From contig CAJTLN010000002.1 of the NCBI GenBank assembly GCA_910577505.1, forward strand, positions 372,001-436,000: a stretch of DNA of 64,000 bases. The letters are read 5' to 3'. This stretch comes from an uncultured Bacilli bacterium. Lineage in GTDB: Bacteria; Bacillota_I; Bacilli_A; RF39; UBA660. Under the pieces are notes generated by a model. The model saw only the letters and a program-made list of their open reading frames with translations, was not told where the DNA came from and did not search any database. The translations under genes and the position numbers were made by a program. Shown here in pieces: positions 27,004-36,780 of this stretch (positions within the stretch are counted from its first letter, which is position 1; every line of letters starts with the position of its first letter).

Positions 27004-28779
27004 GTTCATTGCTCTTTTGAACATTTTTTCTAAATCATAAATACTGAATTTTATAATTGTTGGTCTTCCATGTGGACAATTATATGGATTATCTGTATTA
27101 ACTAGTTCGTTTAAAATTTCTTCTTGAGCTTCAGTACTTATTCTTGTATTTGCTTTAATAGACATTTTGCAAGCTAACGTTATGGCAAGATGTTCATTAA
27201 ATTTTACTCTATCAAATCTATTACCAATACTTATAATTGAATCAAATATTTTGTGTATCGATTCTTCTTCATAACCTCTTTTTAACCATGTAGGATGTTC
27301 TTTTATTATATATGTGTTTAGTCCAAATTCCTCAATTACAAAACCCATATCCGTTAATATATTCATATGTCCTTTTATTGTAAGGTAATCGCCAGCATTT
27401 AGTTCAATGTTTATGGGAAATAATGGAGCGATTGTTGAAATTTCTTCTTCCTTTAGGGCTTTTAAATACTTGTCGTAGTTTATTCTTTCTTGAGCGGCAT
27501 GTTGATCTATTAAGTATACTCCTTCTTCATTTTGAGCGATAATATATGTTCCTAGAGCTAAACCAACAGGATATAAAACTAATTTTTTTAACTCTGGATT
27601 TATAATTGTATCTTGTGTATTTGTCGAATAGATTTCGCTATTTTCTGCAATGCTGAAATCTAATTCTGTTTGATAATTATTTTCTTTTGTTTCTTTTTCA
27701 AAATTAGATGCTTTTTCTTCGACTATTTCATTCTTTATCATTGTTGTAGGTATAGATATTTCGGTTACTTCATCTTTTATGGCGTTTGGTATTAATAATT
27801 CCTTATATAATTTATTTTTTATTGTGTTTACTATCATATTGTATAGTTCATTTACTTTACTTAATTTTATATCTTGTTTTGTTGGATGAATATTTACATC
27901 TATTAATGTGGGATCTGTTTCAAATTTTAATACGACTATAGGGAATTTTATGTCTGGTTTATATGTGTAGTAAGCATCATTTATTGCACGGTTTAAATCA
28001 TTGTTTTTTACAACACGTCCATTGACAATTGTAATCATATGATTGCGATTTGATTTTAATATTTCTGGTTTACAAATGTATCCTTCCATATCGTAATCGT
28101 CAGTTGAACCTTTTACTTCAATCATTTTGCTTGATACATTTAACCCATATATCTCATGAATTGTCTTTAATAAATTGCCTGATCCACTTGTTTTTACTAG
28201 AGTCTTATCATTGTTTGTTAATTCAAATTTTATGTTGGGATAAGATAATGCTAATTTTTCGATAAATGATACTGTGTTAGCTAATTCGTATTGTTCACTT
28301 TTTAGATATTTTAAACGAGCTGGTGTGTTAAAGAAGAGATTTGAAACGCTTATGATTGTCCCTTTTCTAGCATCAGATGGCTCGTTTATTTCTAATTTTC
28401 CGCCTTTTATATGGATGTGAGTACCAACATTACTTGCACATGTAATTAAATCTACTTCAGAAACAGATGCAATGGATGGTAATGCTTCGCCTCGAAAACC
28501 TAATGTATTTATAAAAAATAAATCATCTTCTCGAGTGAGTTTGCTTGTTGCATGCCTTTGAAAAGATAATAATGCATCTTCGCTTTCCATCCCCACGCCA
28601 TTATCTGTTATTTTTATTTCTTTTAGGCCACCTTCTTGTAAATCTATTTTTATTGAATCAGAGTGGGCATCAATACTATTTTCTACAAGCTCTTTTACAA
28701 CAGATGCACATTTTTCTACTACCTCTCCAGCAGCTATTTTATTTGCTAGATTTTCACTCATTATTTTTATTTTTGACAT
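27001..28779 (-). CDS. mutL: DNA mismatch repair protein MutL
   Basis: This 592-residue protein has the GHKL ATPase region (ELVENSIDAHS, ITDNGVGM, FRGEALPSI) and a C-terminal endonuclease domain with DQHAAQERINY (metal-binding DQHAx2Ex4 motif), ACKMSIKAN and CPHGRPTII. It therefore belongs to the nicking type of MutL found in bacteria without MutH. mutS is not beside it in this window, although mutS-mutL pairs are common in Bacilli. It directly follows yqeH with no gap, and the run yqeG-yqeH-mutL appears to be one operon. Confidence 0.97.
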   Translation of the reverse strand: MSKIKIMSENLANKIAAGEVVEKCASVVKELVENSIDAHSDSIKIDLQEGGLKEIKITDNGVGMESEDALLSFQRHATSKLTREDDLFFINTLGFRGEALPSIASVSEVDLITCASNVGTHIHIKGGKLEINEPSDARKGTIISVSNLFFNTPARLKYLKSEQYELANTVSFIEKLALSYPNIKFELTNNDKTLVKTSGSGNLLKTIHEIYGLNVSSKMIEVKGSTDDYDMEGYICKPEILKSNRNHMITIVNGRVVKNNDLNRAINDAYYTYKPDIKFPIVVLKFETDPTLIDVNIHPTKQDIKLSKVNELYNMIVNTIKNKLYKELLIPNAIKDEVTEISIPTTMIKNEIVEEKASNFEKETKENNYQTELDFSIAENSEIYSTNTQDTIINPELKKLVLYPVGLALGTYIIAQNEEGVYLIDQHAAQERINYDKYLKALKEEEISTIAPLFPINIELNAGDYLTIKGHMNILTDMGFVIEEFGLNTYIIKEHPTWLKRGYEEESIHKIFDSIISIGNRFDRVKFNEHLAITLACKMSIKANTRISTEAQEEILNELVNTDNPYNCPHGRPTIIKFSIYDLEKMFKRAMN

Positions 28780-29799
28780 TTAATCACCCCATTTTCTTGT
28801 GTTGCAAAATATTGAAGGTCTTACTTCGTATATCTCTTTATAATCTGAATTTATTTTTAATTTGCATGATTTTTTTATATTTATAAAACCGAGTGATTTT
28901 ATTACTAAATCGCTATTTTCTGGTATCTCAATAATTATTTCGTTTTTATCTGATAGCTTGGTATTGCTTTCGAATACTCTTTCTATATTAATATCATTAC
29001 TTATATAAAAAGTTAAACTATTATTTATAGATGAATTTAATCTTATTTTATCTTCTATTAAGATACTGGCAATATTTTTTAATTGATATGTAATTGGTTT
29101 TAAATATTTTTTAGGATTTACTCTTTTAATTAAGTCGAATTCGTTTTCAAAATAAAATGTATTATTTAATGTGAATCCAGGAGAGTCAATAATTGTCAAT
29201 TTGTTATTTAATTGAATTTCAATAAAATCGATTGTTGTATTGGGAATAGAACTTGTTGTTATATCATGATGTTCTTCTCTTTCTGCACTGCATAATTTGT
29301 TTATTAATGTAGATTTCCCGGCATTGGTATAACCTAATATATAACATTTATTAACGTTGCGTTCTTCCAAGTTTTTGATTATAGATTTGGTATTTATATT
29401 TTTTTTAGTGCTTTGAAATATAATATTATCTTTTATATCATAAGTTTTGCGCAACCAATCAGTTATAACAGATTCTTTAATGCTCTTAGGAATTATATCC
29501 AGTTTGCTTATTACTAATGTTTTTGGTACTCTTATGTCTTGATACATATTTATTGCTTCTTGACTTATGCTAAGAAAATCAAGAAGAAAATATACATATT
29601 CAGCATTTTTGTTTACTTGCTCTTTTATATATTCATTGATATTTTCTAATTCAGTTACTGTTTTTTTATTGTAATGAATTATTTGGAAACATCTTTCACA
29701 ATAGTTTGAGTCGACAATTTTGTCTTTAGAGATATATCCTTTTGCTTTTTTGTTTTCTGTTTGAAGTAATACTCCACAACCTGAACATTTTTTATTCAT
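28780..29799 (-). CDS. yqeH: Circularly permuted ribosome-biogenesis GTPase YqeH
   Basis: This 339-residue GTPase starts with a zinc-binding region (CSGCGVLL, then CERCFQ), followed by permuted G motifs: SKLD (G4-like) near 109, then P-loop GYTNAGKST (~159) and DSPG (~210). YqeH helps 30S assembly. The start ATG 29799 overlaps the end of yqeG by eight bases, reproducing the conserved yqeG-yqeH pair. The length is a little under the Bacillus protein (366). Confidence 0.94.
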   Translation of the reverse strand: MNKKCSGCGVLLQTENKKAKGYISKDKIVDSNYCERCFQIIHYNKKTVTELENINEYIKEQVNKNAEYVYFLLDFLSISQEAINMYQDIRVPKTLVISKLDIIPKSIKESVITDWLRKTYDIKDNIIFQSTKKNINTKSIIKNLEERNVNKCYILGYTNAGKSTLINKLCSAEREEHHDITTSSIPNTTIDFIEIQLNNKLTIIDSPGFTLNNTFYFENEFDLIKRVNPKKYLKPITYQLKNIASILIEDKIRLNSSINNSLTFYISNDINIERVFESNTKLSDKNEIIIEIPENSDLVIKSLGFINIKKSCKLKINSDYKEIYEVRPSIFCNTRKWGD

Positions 29800-30304
29800 A
29801 ATATTTACCTCTTTCTATTATTTTCTTTTTTGAGATGAGATATTTTTCTTTTAAGCGATTTAATTTTGTGAAAAGGGATTCTCTGCTAGAAATTGGATCG
29901 ACAAGTATACTTGTTATTCCAACTTTATTTGCGCCTTTTATATCTGTTAGCATTTGATCACCAATAGCAGCTATTTCTTCATTTTTATATTTATATTTTT
30001 TTATAATACGAATATAGTTTAATTTAGAAGGTTTACATGCTAAATAGTATGTATCAACATCTAGATATTTTTTAAAACGGATGGCACGATGTGGTATAGC
30101 ATTTGTTAAAATTAGAAGATTAAATTTATTATTTTTAAGCTCTTTAAATAATTTAACTACTTTATCGGTCGGGTATTTTTCGTTTGTCTTAGCAATTGTA
30201 TTATCAATATCAAATATTATTAATTTTATTTTATTTTCTTCTAATTTTTTATAGTTTATGTGAAAAATGTCTTTAGCATATATTGTTGGTTTATATAAAT
30301 TCAT
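29792..30304 (-). CDS. yqeG: HAD-family phosphatase YqeG
   Basis: This 170-residue protein has the HAD nucleophile motif IIFDIDNTIAK (DxDxT-like), LLILTNAIPHRA as motif II and IGDQMLTDIKGA as motif IV. YqeG belongs to the YqeG/GEP4-type phosphatases; GEP4 is a PGP phosphatase, but the bacterial substrate is not certain. It heads the yqeG-yqeH-mutL run with an AGGAGG ribosome site. Confidence 0.92.
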   Translation of the reverse strand: MNLYKPTIYAKDIFHINYKKLEENKIKLIIFDIDNTIAKTNEKYPTDKVVKLFKELKNNKFNLLILTNAIPHRAIRFKKYLDVDTYYLACKPSKLNYIRIIKKYKYKNEEIAAIGDQMLTDIKGANKVGITSILVDPISSRESLFTKLNRLKEKYLISKKKIIERGKYYE

Positions 30305-30371
30305 TTATAAATCGACCTCCTATATATTATATCGTATTATGTCTGTTTTAAAAACAAAAAACGTCAAAAAT

Positions 30372-30392
30372 AAAAACCACAATGTGGTTTAA
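30372..30392 (-). terminator. Terminator after the lipoprotein pair
   Basis: AAACCACA/TGTGGTTT hairpin with T-rich tail on the minus strand; it overlaps the stop of the 30389-31015 gene. Confidence 0.65.
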
Positions 30393-31015
30393 TTTAATTC
30401 ACTATTACCGCTACAAGTTGCATTACTTCGAGCGTATATTTTTGTACAATCGGCATCGCCACATAATAATCCATCCTTGGTATAAAGAAGTGTTGTTTTT
30501 TCATTGGCTTTCTCTGGTTTAAATGTGATAACTCCGTTTTTTATTTTATATTTTCCTTTTTCTAATTCGCTTTCATTTGCTTCATCTGAATTTGTAAAAG
30601 TGTACTTCCCCCAACTTTTGATATTGTACAATGAAATATTTGTTTTAGCATTGCTTTGTTCTGCAGAGCGAACATCTTTCATCTTTTCTAATTCTTCTTT
30701 ATATGTACCGATATGATTCATAGAATTAAATGATATTACATATGTATCATATATATCAAGATTGTCGATATTTTCCCCTAATTCGGCGGCATAATCATCT
30801 CTTGAATAATACTGGTAACTTTCTAAGTTTTCAAAATTATTTATTTTATCTTCTATTTGTTTACGACTTTCAGATGTGTTTTCTCTGTTTAATAAAACTA
30901 CAATTGTAGACGTTTCGGTGTAGTTACACCAATAGCCTTGATATTTATTTCCGCAGCCAGTTATACTTATGCATATTAGAAATAATATTGTTAGGATAAG
31001 AATTTTCTTTTTCAT
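30389..31015 (-). CDS. Lipoprotein with FtsX extracellular-domain-like region
   Basis: This 208-residue protein has a signal peptide ending in lipobox ISITGC (Cys21). The following region (TIVVLLNRENTSESRKQI, later EELEKMKDVRSAEQS) resembles the extracellular domain of FtsX, where similar strand-helix units precede a V-x-x-V/A step, but no FtsX TM helices follow. A second half contains KYKIKNGVITFKPEK, a short beta-rich region, and several Cys. It follows the next lipoprotein gene by two bases, so the two are cotranscribed. Function unknown. Confidence 0.6.
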   Translation of the reverse strand: MKKKILILTILFLICISITGCGNKYQGYWCNYTETSTIVVLLNRENTSESRKQIEDKINNFENLESYQYYSRDDYAAELGENIDNLDIYDTYVISFNSMNHIGTYKEELEKMKDVRSAEQSNAKTNISLYNIKSWGKYTFTNSDEANESELEKGKYKIKNGVITFKPEKANEKTTLLYTKDGLLCGDADCTKIYARSNATCSGNSELN

Positions 31016-31017
31016 TT

Positions 31018-31914
31018 TTAACTCCTTAAAATATAATCATATTCTTTTTTTAGTTTATATTCATAAATGGTCATATAATCATCGGATAAATAATTGATTT
31101 TATATGTTTCTTTATATTGACCATTTTCTTCTGTACTTGTATATATTATATCATCTTTTATATAATAATATAATAGATTATAGTTTTCATACGGAATTGG
31201 CTTTGTAAAGTCTTTGTTATATGTGCCTTTTTTGGTTGTAGTATACATTTGGTTAGTTGATGTTTGGAAAACAATGTTTGTATAAGAAATCTTTTTTGCT
31301 TTTTCGTCTAGATACTCATACCTTTCCCATGAATTTAGAATATTATAATATGAGTTATGTTCGTAAAATTCTTTAGCTTCAGTTAAATTCCAGCATTTAT
31401 TTAAATATTCTAATGATTCAGCAATTTTTCCTTCATAATATAATTTTTTTGCTTCGTCTAGGTTGGCGTGTTTTATTTCTTCTGAAATTGTTTCAATATT
31501 AGACTTATAACCAATACTTTTTAAATCAGAATATAAAGTGTTATAATCTTTATATTCACTTGCTACAGTAGTTTTTTTATTTATATATGCATAGTAACTA
31601 TTTCCGTCAAGAAAAAAATCATTTATAGTAAATAGTACAATTGTTGATGCTTTATCTAGGTGGCTTAAATCAATGTAATAAATATCTATCTTGGCTTTTT
31701 CTGATACAGTTTTTAAATCGTTAATAAACTTTTTGTAGTTTTTATCATTGCTATTATAAAAAGCATAGACAATATTTTTTTCTTCTTCTGAAAATATATT
31801 CTTTGTAAGTTCTTCTCCTGTTATTTCAATTGCATTATATTCTTTTTTTTCGTTACATGAACATAAAGCAAAAAGAAAAAACAGAATGCATATTGTTTTT
31901 ATAATCTTTTTCAT
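31018..31914 (-). CDS. Lipoprotein with thioredoxin-like N-terminal region
   Basis: This 298-residue protein has a signal peptide with lipobox FALCSC. The next 80 residues (NIVYAFYNSNDKNYKKFIND, DIYYIDLSHLDKA) have a thioredoxin-like strand-helix order without a CxxC pair. The C-terminal portion is a Tyr-rich region with MTIYEYKLKKEYDYI. It precedes the FtsX-like lipoprotein gene by two bases. I cannot assign a function; extracellular surface localisation is inferred from the lipobox. Confidence 0.65.
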   Translation of the reverse strand: MKKIIKTICILFFLFALCSCNEKKEYNAIEITGEELTKNIFSEEEKNIVYAFYNSNDKNYKKFINDLKTVSEKAKIDIYYIDLSHLDKASTIVLFTINDFFLDGNSYYAYINKKTTVASEYKDYNTLYSDLKSIGYKSNIETISEEIKHANLDEAKKLYYEGKIAESLEYLNKCWNLTEAKEFYEHNSYYNILNSWERYEYLDEKAKKISYTNIVFQTSTNQMYTTTKKGTYNKDFTKPIPYENYNLLYYYIKDDIIYTSTEENGQYKETYKINYLSDDYMTIYEYKLKKEYDYILRS

Positions 31915-31994
31915 TATATCGTCCCCTATTTGAAATTATATCATTTTTATGTATTGAAAAACAATCATTTAAATATAATTTAATAGGTGATTAG

Positions 31995-32681
31995 ATGTTT
32001 TTGAAAATTATTAATATTCTTAAAGGAATGTTCTATTTTACTGGTAGTTATTCTAATTCTGTTTTTCCTCCTCCTTTATCGCAGGATGAAGAAGCAGAAT
32101 ATATATTAAAAATGGAAAACGGCGATATTGATGCACGTAATAAACTTATTGAACATAATTTAAGATTGGTTGCCCATATTGTTAAAAGATTTGAAGATAA
32201 GAATGTTTCAAGTGATGATTTAATTAGTATTGGAACAATAGGACTCATAAAAGGAATCGATAGTTATAAATCAGATAAGAAAATAAAAATCACAACTTAT
32301 ATAGCAAAATGTGCGGAAAATGAAATATTAATGTTTTTTCGAAGTAACAAGAAATTTAATGGAGATATAAGTCTTAATGATTCCATTGGTATTGATAAAG
32401 ATGGTAATGAGATATCTTTAATTGATGTTATCCCAAGTAATGATGATGAGATTGATGCTACTATCTTTAAAAATATGAATATAGAATTATTGCATAACTA
32501 TTTGAAAGTATTAAACAAGAGGGAAAAAGATATAATTATAAAACGTTATGGTCTTTATAATAGCCAAATATATACTCAAAAAGAGATTGCTAATCTTTTG
32601 AACATTTCTCGAAGCTATGTTTCTAGGATAGAAAAAAGAGCACTATCTAAATTGTATAAAGAGTTTTATCGAAAAAAATAA
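31995..32681 (+). CDS. sigK: RNA polymerase sporulation sigma factor SigK
   Basis: This 228-residue sigma factor of the late mother cell has a pro-sequence of about 20 residues (FLKIINILKGMFYF), then NSVFPPPLSQDEEAEYI, LIEHNLRLVAHIVKRFE, DLISIGTIGLIKGI (region 2) and NLLNISRSYVSRIEKRALSK (region 4). Conservation with Bacillus SigK is strong through the length. The gene is continuous, with no skin-type interruption. The pro-sequence suggests membrane-linked activation by an intramembrane protease, as in Bacillus. ATG 31995 follows AGGTGA. It converges on divIVA. Confidence 0.95.
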   Translation: MFLKIINILKGMFYFTGSYSNSVFPPPLSQDEEAEYILKMENGDIDARNKLIEHNLRLVAHIVKRFEDKNVSSDDLISIGTIGLIKGIDSYKSDKKIKITTYIAKCAENEILMFFRSNKKFNGDISLNDSIGIDKDGNEISLIDVIPSNDDEIDATIFKNMNIELLHNYLKVLNKREKDIIIKRYGLYNSQIYTQKEIANLLNISRSYVSRIEKRALSKLYKEFYRKK

Positions 32682-32702
32682 AAAAGAGGGATTATCCTCT
32701 AT
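32680..32702. terminator. Terminator between sigK and divIVA
   Basis: AGAGG/CCTCT hairpin; the A-rich left flank is a T run on the minus strand, so it best serves divIVA. Confidence 0.6.
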
Positions 32703-33132
32703 AGTCACTTGGTATGTCATCAATGTCATCGACCATTGTTAATTGTTCTTCAATAGTTTGTTTGATACGTGACTTATACACTTTAAGATTTCTTCTTAAT
32801 TTATCAACTTCGATGTTTATTTTTTCTGCTTCTAATAATGCATCATTAATTATGTGTGATGCATTTTTCTTGGCATCATTTAAAATTACTTTTGCTTCAT
32901 CTTTAGCGATGGATTTAATTTGGTTTGATGAGTCTTCTGCTATTAAAACAGCTTTATTTAATGTAGTTTCGATATTTTTGTAATGGTTTATTTTTTCAGT
33001 TAATGCTGCAACTTCTTTTGCTCTTAATTTTAATTTGTTCAGCATTTTTTCATACTCAATAGTTACTTCAGATACAAATGCGTTTACTTCATTTTTATCA
33101 TAACCATTAATAACTGTATTAAATTTTCTCAT
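32692..33132 (-). CDS. divIVA: Cell division protein DivIVA
   Basis: This 146-residue protein has FNTVINGYDKNEVNAFVSEV near the start, the DivIVA membrane-binding region (G-Y-D/N-x2-E-V-x-x-F), followed by long coiled coil (residues 25-125). DivIVA senses negative curvature at poles and septa and recruits division or polar proteins. It lies just downstream of sepF, as in many Firmicutes. The ftsZ-sepF-yggT-ylmH-divIVA order is broken here: ylmH is about 23 kb away. Confidence 0.93.
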   Translation of the reverse strand: MRKFNTVINGYDKNEVNAFVSEVTIEYEKMLNKLKLRAKEVAALTEKINHYKNIETTLNKAVLIAEDSSNQIKSIAKDEAKVILNDAKKNASHIINDALLEAEKINIEVDKLRRNLKVYKSRIKQTIEEQLTMVDDIDDIPSDYRG

Positions 33133-33165
33133 AACTCACCTCATCACTGCATCGAGTAATTTATG

Positions 33166-33564
33166 CTACCATTCAGGAGTTTCTTCTGTTTTCTCTTGAT
33201 CTTTATTATCTTCGCTTATTTTGCCTTGAACATTAACGTTTTTTGGAGTGCATAAATAAATCCCTACTCCAATTTTTTGCATCGTGCCACCAATTGCATA
33301 AATACATCCACTTAAAAAGTCAATTATTCTTTTTGCTTGATCAGATGTTACACGCTTTAAATTTACTACAACACTATTTCTGTTTTTTAGGTGATCAGCT
33401 ATTTGTTGACTTTCTGAATATGCTCTTGGTTCAAGTAATATCATTTTATTATTTGCATTTTCAACTTCGGCAGGTTCAGATGCATAATATTCATCCTCTG
33501 TGCCATTTAATCTCATCTCATCTTCTTCGTCACTTTCAAATATTTTTTTTATACTAAATGCCAT
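33166..33564 (-). CDS. sepF: Cell division protein SepF
   Basis: This 132-residue protein has an N-terminal amphipathic start (MAFSIKKIFE), an acidic linker and the SepF core: LLEPRAYSESQQIADHLKNR, SVVVNLKRVTSDQAKRIIDF and GCIYAIGGTMQKIGVGIYL. SepF anchors and bundles FtsZ filaments. The start follows AGGAGG. It is 33 bases upstream of divIVA on the same strand. Confidence 0.95.
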   Translation of the reverse strand: MAFSIKKIFESDEEDEMRLNGTEDEYYASEPAEVENANNKMILLEPRAYSESQQIADHLKNRNSVVVNLKRVTSDQAKRIIDFLSGCIYAIGGTMQKIGVGIYLCTPKNVNVQGKISEDNKDQEKTEETPEW

Positions 33565-33663
33565 ATGTAAGCCTCCTATACTATTGTTACTTTTTAATTA
33601 TATCTAAATTTTTATTAATTTTCAATAATATATAATACAAAAGAGAAACATTTTATAATAAAA

Positions 33664-33695
33664 AATAAGAGTTTTATTTTTGACTCTTATTTTTT
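33664..33695. terminator. Terminator after the 33674-35260 gene
   Basis: AATAAGAGT/ACTCTTATT stem with T-rich flanks on both strands; most useful for the minus-strand gene whose stop codon lies within it. Confidence 0.7.
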
Positions 33696-35260
33696 GCATC
33701 CTTTTTTAAAATATAATGTGTATTATCATCTGCAATTGTTTTTAAATCTAATGTTTGTATAATTAAATCTTCATAGATTGCTTGAATTTTATGGAATTCT
33801 GGCAATGACATTGATGCTATGACACTTTTTACACTATCAAGGGTACTTGAAGATATGCTTAGATTTTCCATTCGTAGTAAATGATTAGCAAGACAAGATA
33901 TAATAATTACATTTTTGTTATGCTCTACATAAACAACACTAATGTTTCTTCCTTTTTTAACTTTAAATTGGAGACCTTCTGCTTGACAGATTGTGTTGTT
34001 ATCTGATGATTTTTTCGTTAATTCGCTTAATGATTCCAATATTTCGCCATATAACATGTCGTCGATTGTTTCGATGTTGAAAAGCATTGTTGGAATATTA
34101 CTATTGTTTATTGTATAACAAAAGGCGTGTTCTTCATTATTTCCATCTTTTATTTTTCTTAAAGCAACTTTTAATGTTTCTATTTTTTGTGCTAACAATT
34201 CATATGATTCAGCTAGTTCTTCCTTACTGAACATCATATCCATATATTTACACGCTGATACTATATCTTTTATTAATCTTTCTAATAGGCTTTGAAGAAC
34301 TGGTGTTGATGTTTTATTAAGTACGTTTTGGGCTTTTTCTAATATTGTTTGCTCATCTTCACTTAAAAATTTTTTTATTAGTTCACTATTTTCTTTTTCT
34401 TCTCTTTCGTTTATTAGTTCACTCATTTTTGACACGTATTGCTGTTTTATCGTTTTATTAATTCCTGCTTTTGTTACTAATTCTTCAAAATATTCTATAC
34501 TTGGAGCTACTTTTATTATTCTTTCTCCTAAAATATACTCTTTTAGTTCTCTTATTGCATTTTGAGTTTCAATTAGACTATCTCTTTTCTCCTGATTATC
34601 TTCGAATTTCTCTCTTAGTTTAAGCTCCACTTCTAAAGCGCTTATACTTGCTTTGAATTCTGAATCATAATCAGAACCAACTGCTACTATCATAAGCTTG
34701 TCAAAAGTAAAAGCTAAAGTCTTAGAACTTACGCCCTCAACAATATTTAAGTCGTCGTCAAATTGATCACCAATGTCCTGTTCTATTTTACTTAATAAAC
34801 TTTCTTTGCCTTGGTTTACGCTTTTAAATAGCTTAATTAAAATATCAAGAATACTGCCATATTCCTCTTCACTTATTTTGCCGTATTCTAATAAAGTTTT
34901 AATTATTACGTTGTTTGGAAAAATAGAAGCTGCGTATGATTTATCATATCCATTATAATTATTTATAAAATTATTAAGCTGTTCTATTGCTTGCTTTATT
35001 CTTTTTTGTTTGAGAATAAGGTTTTCTACTTCTTTTTGATGAATATATTTTCTTATTTCTCTTGTACTTTGTCTTGCAAAAAATCTTTTTACTTTAAAAC
35101 CTTTTTCTTTTTTTATTTTTTTAGAAAGCTCTTTTTTACTTCCATATCTTTCTATATTTATATCATCTATATCTGGAATTTTAGATATTTGTAATTCTAT
35201 ATCTTCTAGTTCGTGTGATAGTTCTTCAACTTTTTTTTGAAAATATTCTATAATATTCAT
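33674..35260 (-). CDS. Hypothetical coiled-coil protein, 528 aa
   Basis: This large soluble protein starts at ATG 35260 behind GGGAGTG. Residues 1-30 and 60-100 are strongly heptad-like (IIEYFQKKVEELSHELEDIE). The middle is a long helical domain, and a C-terminal mixed domain (about 390-490) contains VKKGRNISVVYVEHNKNVII. No TM helices, nucleotide-binding motif or DNA-binding motif is evident. It looks like a cytoplasmic scaffold or lineage-specific protein. Neighbours are sepF/divIVA and glyS, but its own terminator and gap argue against an operon with them. Confidence 0.65.
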   Translation of the reverse strand: MNIIEYFQKKVEELSHELEDIELQISKIPDIDDINIERYGSKKELSKKIKKEKGFKVKRFFARQSTREIRKYIHQKEVENLILKQKRIKQAIEQLNNFINNYNGYDKSYAASIFPNNVIIKTLLEYGKISEEEYGSILDILIKLFKSVNQGKESLLSKIEQDIGDQFDDDLNIVEGVSSKTLAFTFDKLMIVAVGSDYDSEFKASISALEVELKLREKFEDNQEKRDSLIETQNAIRELKEYILGERIIKVAPSIEYFEELVTKAGINKTIKQQYVSKMSELINEREEKENSELIKKFLSEDEQTILEKAQNVLNKTSTPVLQSLLERLIKDIVSACKYMDMMFSKEELAESYELLAQKIETLKVALRKIKDGNNEEHAFCYTINNSNIPTMLFNIETIDDMLYGEILESLSELTKKSSDNNTICQAEGLQFKVKKGRNISVVYVEHNKNVIIISCLANHLLRMENLSISSSTLDSVKSVIASMSLPEFHKIQAIYEDLIIQTLDLKTIADDNTHYILKKDAKNKSQK

Positions 35261-35325
35261 ATTATTTCACTCCCTTTTTAAATACTTTTTCTATTATATA
35301 ATAATTAAAAATGAGGAACAAACGA

Positions 35326-35349
35326 AAAGACGGAATATATTCCGCCTTT
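35326..35349 (-). terminator. Terminator after glyS
   Basis: GCGGAATA/TATTCCG stem flanked by A/T-rich sequence on the minus strand. The T run is short, so the call is moderate. Confidence 0.5.
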
Positions 35350-35363
35350 ACTTATATTTTACA

Positions 35364-36743
35364 TTAGAATTCTATTTTTTCTTTAATATAGTTTGAAAGT
35401 TCATCAATACTAATTTTTACTTGTTCCATTGTATCTCTATCACGAATTGTAACAGTATTATTTTCAAGGGTTTCATCATCTACTGTAATACTGAATGGCG
35501 TTCCTACTGCATCATTCCTCCTATAACGCTTTCCTATTGAACCGGATTCATCATATGATACATTAAAATCTTTGCATAATTTTGCATATAATTCCATTGC
35601 TTTTTCACTATGCACTTTTTTTATCAAAGGTAAGATTGTTGCTTTTACTGGAGCTAGAGCTGGATGAATTTTTAGAACTTCTCTTGTATCACCACTTTCC
35701 AATTCTTCTCTCTCGTAAGCGTTACAGATGAAAGCTAATATTGCTCTATCCAATCCTAAAGATGGTTCTATTACAAAAGGAGTATATCTTTCATTAGTTT
35801 CAGGATCTAAGTATCTTAAATCTGCTTTTGAATGCTCCATATGAACGGATAAATCATAATCTGTTCTATCAGCAATTCCCCAAAGTTCTCCCCATCCCAT
35901 AGGGAATAAGAATTCTATATCAGTAGTTGCTTTACTATAGAATGATAATTCTTCTTTTGTGTGATCTCTATATCTTAAATTTTCTTTTTTTATTCCTAAT
36001 GACTTTAACCAATCAATACAATAGTTTTTCCAATATCCAAACCATTCTAGATCTGTGTCTGGTTTACAAAAGAATTCTAATTCCATTTGCTCAAATTCTC
36101 TTGTACGGAATGTAAAATTTCCAGGTGTTATTTCGTTTCTGAAGCTTTTTCCTGTTTGACCAATACCAAATGGTAATTTAGCTCTCATGCTTCTTTGTAC
36201 ATTTAAGAAATTAACAAATATACCTTGAGCTGTTTCTCCTCTTAAATATACTTTACTCTTACTATCTTCTGTTACTCCTTGGTGAGTTTCAAAAAGCAAA
36301 TTGAATTTTCTTATTGGAGTAAATTCTTCTGCTCCGCATTTAGGGCAAGCTATGTGATTATCTTTCATAAAGTTTTCAATTTTTTCGTTATCCCATCCAT
36401 CACCAGTTTCAGCACCGTTTGTAAATTCTTCAATTAACTTGTCAGCACGATGACGACTTTTACATTTTTTACAATCAACTAAAGGATCGTTAAAATTAGT
36501 GACATGTCCGCTTGCTACCCATACTTCTGGATTCATTAAAATTGCTGCATCAAGTCCATAGTTATATGGATTTTCTTGAATAAATTTTTTCCACCAAGCA
36601 CGACGAACGTTTTCTTTTAATTCTCTTCCTAATGGTCCGTAATCCCAAGTATTTGATAATCCACCATATATTTCACTTCCTTGAAATATAAAACCATATT
36701 GTTTACAATAATTAACTATATCTTCCATTTTTATTTTTTCCAT
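35364..36743 (-). CDS. glyS: Glycyl-tRNA synthetase, homodimeric type
   Basis: This 459-residue class II enzyme charges tRNA-Gly. It has the N-terminal QGSEIYGGLSNTWDYGPLG, class II motif 2 region FRNEITPGNFTFRTREFEQME, and motif 3 PFVIEPSLGLDRAILAF. A zinc-type region CPKCGAEEF is present near 135. This is the single-chain, homodimeric form, not the alpha2-beta2 GlyQS found in Bacillus subtilis. A GGAGGA site precedes ATG 36743. It is controlled by the T-box leader at 36852-36972. Confidence 0.97.
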   Translation of the reverse strand: MEKIKMEDIVNYCKQYGFIFQGSEIYGGLSNTWDYGPLGRELKENVRRAWWKKFIQENPYNYGLDAAILMNPEVWVASGHVTNFNDPLVDCKKCKSRHRADKLIEEFTNGAETGDGWDNEKIENFMKDNHIACPKCGAEEFTPIRKFNLLFETHQGVTEDSKSKVYLRGETAQGIFVNFLNVQRSMRAKLPFGIGQTGKSFRNEITPGNFTFRTREFEQMELEFFCKPDTDLEWFGYWKNYCIDWLKSLGIKKENLRYRDHTKEELSFYSKATTDIEFLFPMGWGELWGIADRTDYDLSVHMEHSKADLRYLDPETNERYTPFVIEPSLGLDRAILAFICNAYEREELESGDTREVLKIHPALAPVKATILPLIKKVHSEKAMELYAKLCKDFNVSYDESGSIGKRYRRNDAVGTPFSITVDDETLENNTVTIRDRDTMEQVKISIDELSNYIKEKIEF

Positions 36744-36780
36744 TTTTTTCTTCCTCCATATTCTATATTATATTTTAATT

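Noticed and set aside
31995..32681. Interrupted sigK as in Bacillus skin-element strains
   Set aside because: The gene is continuous from pro-sequence to region 4.
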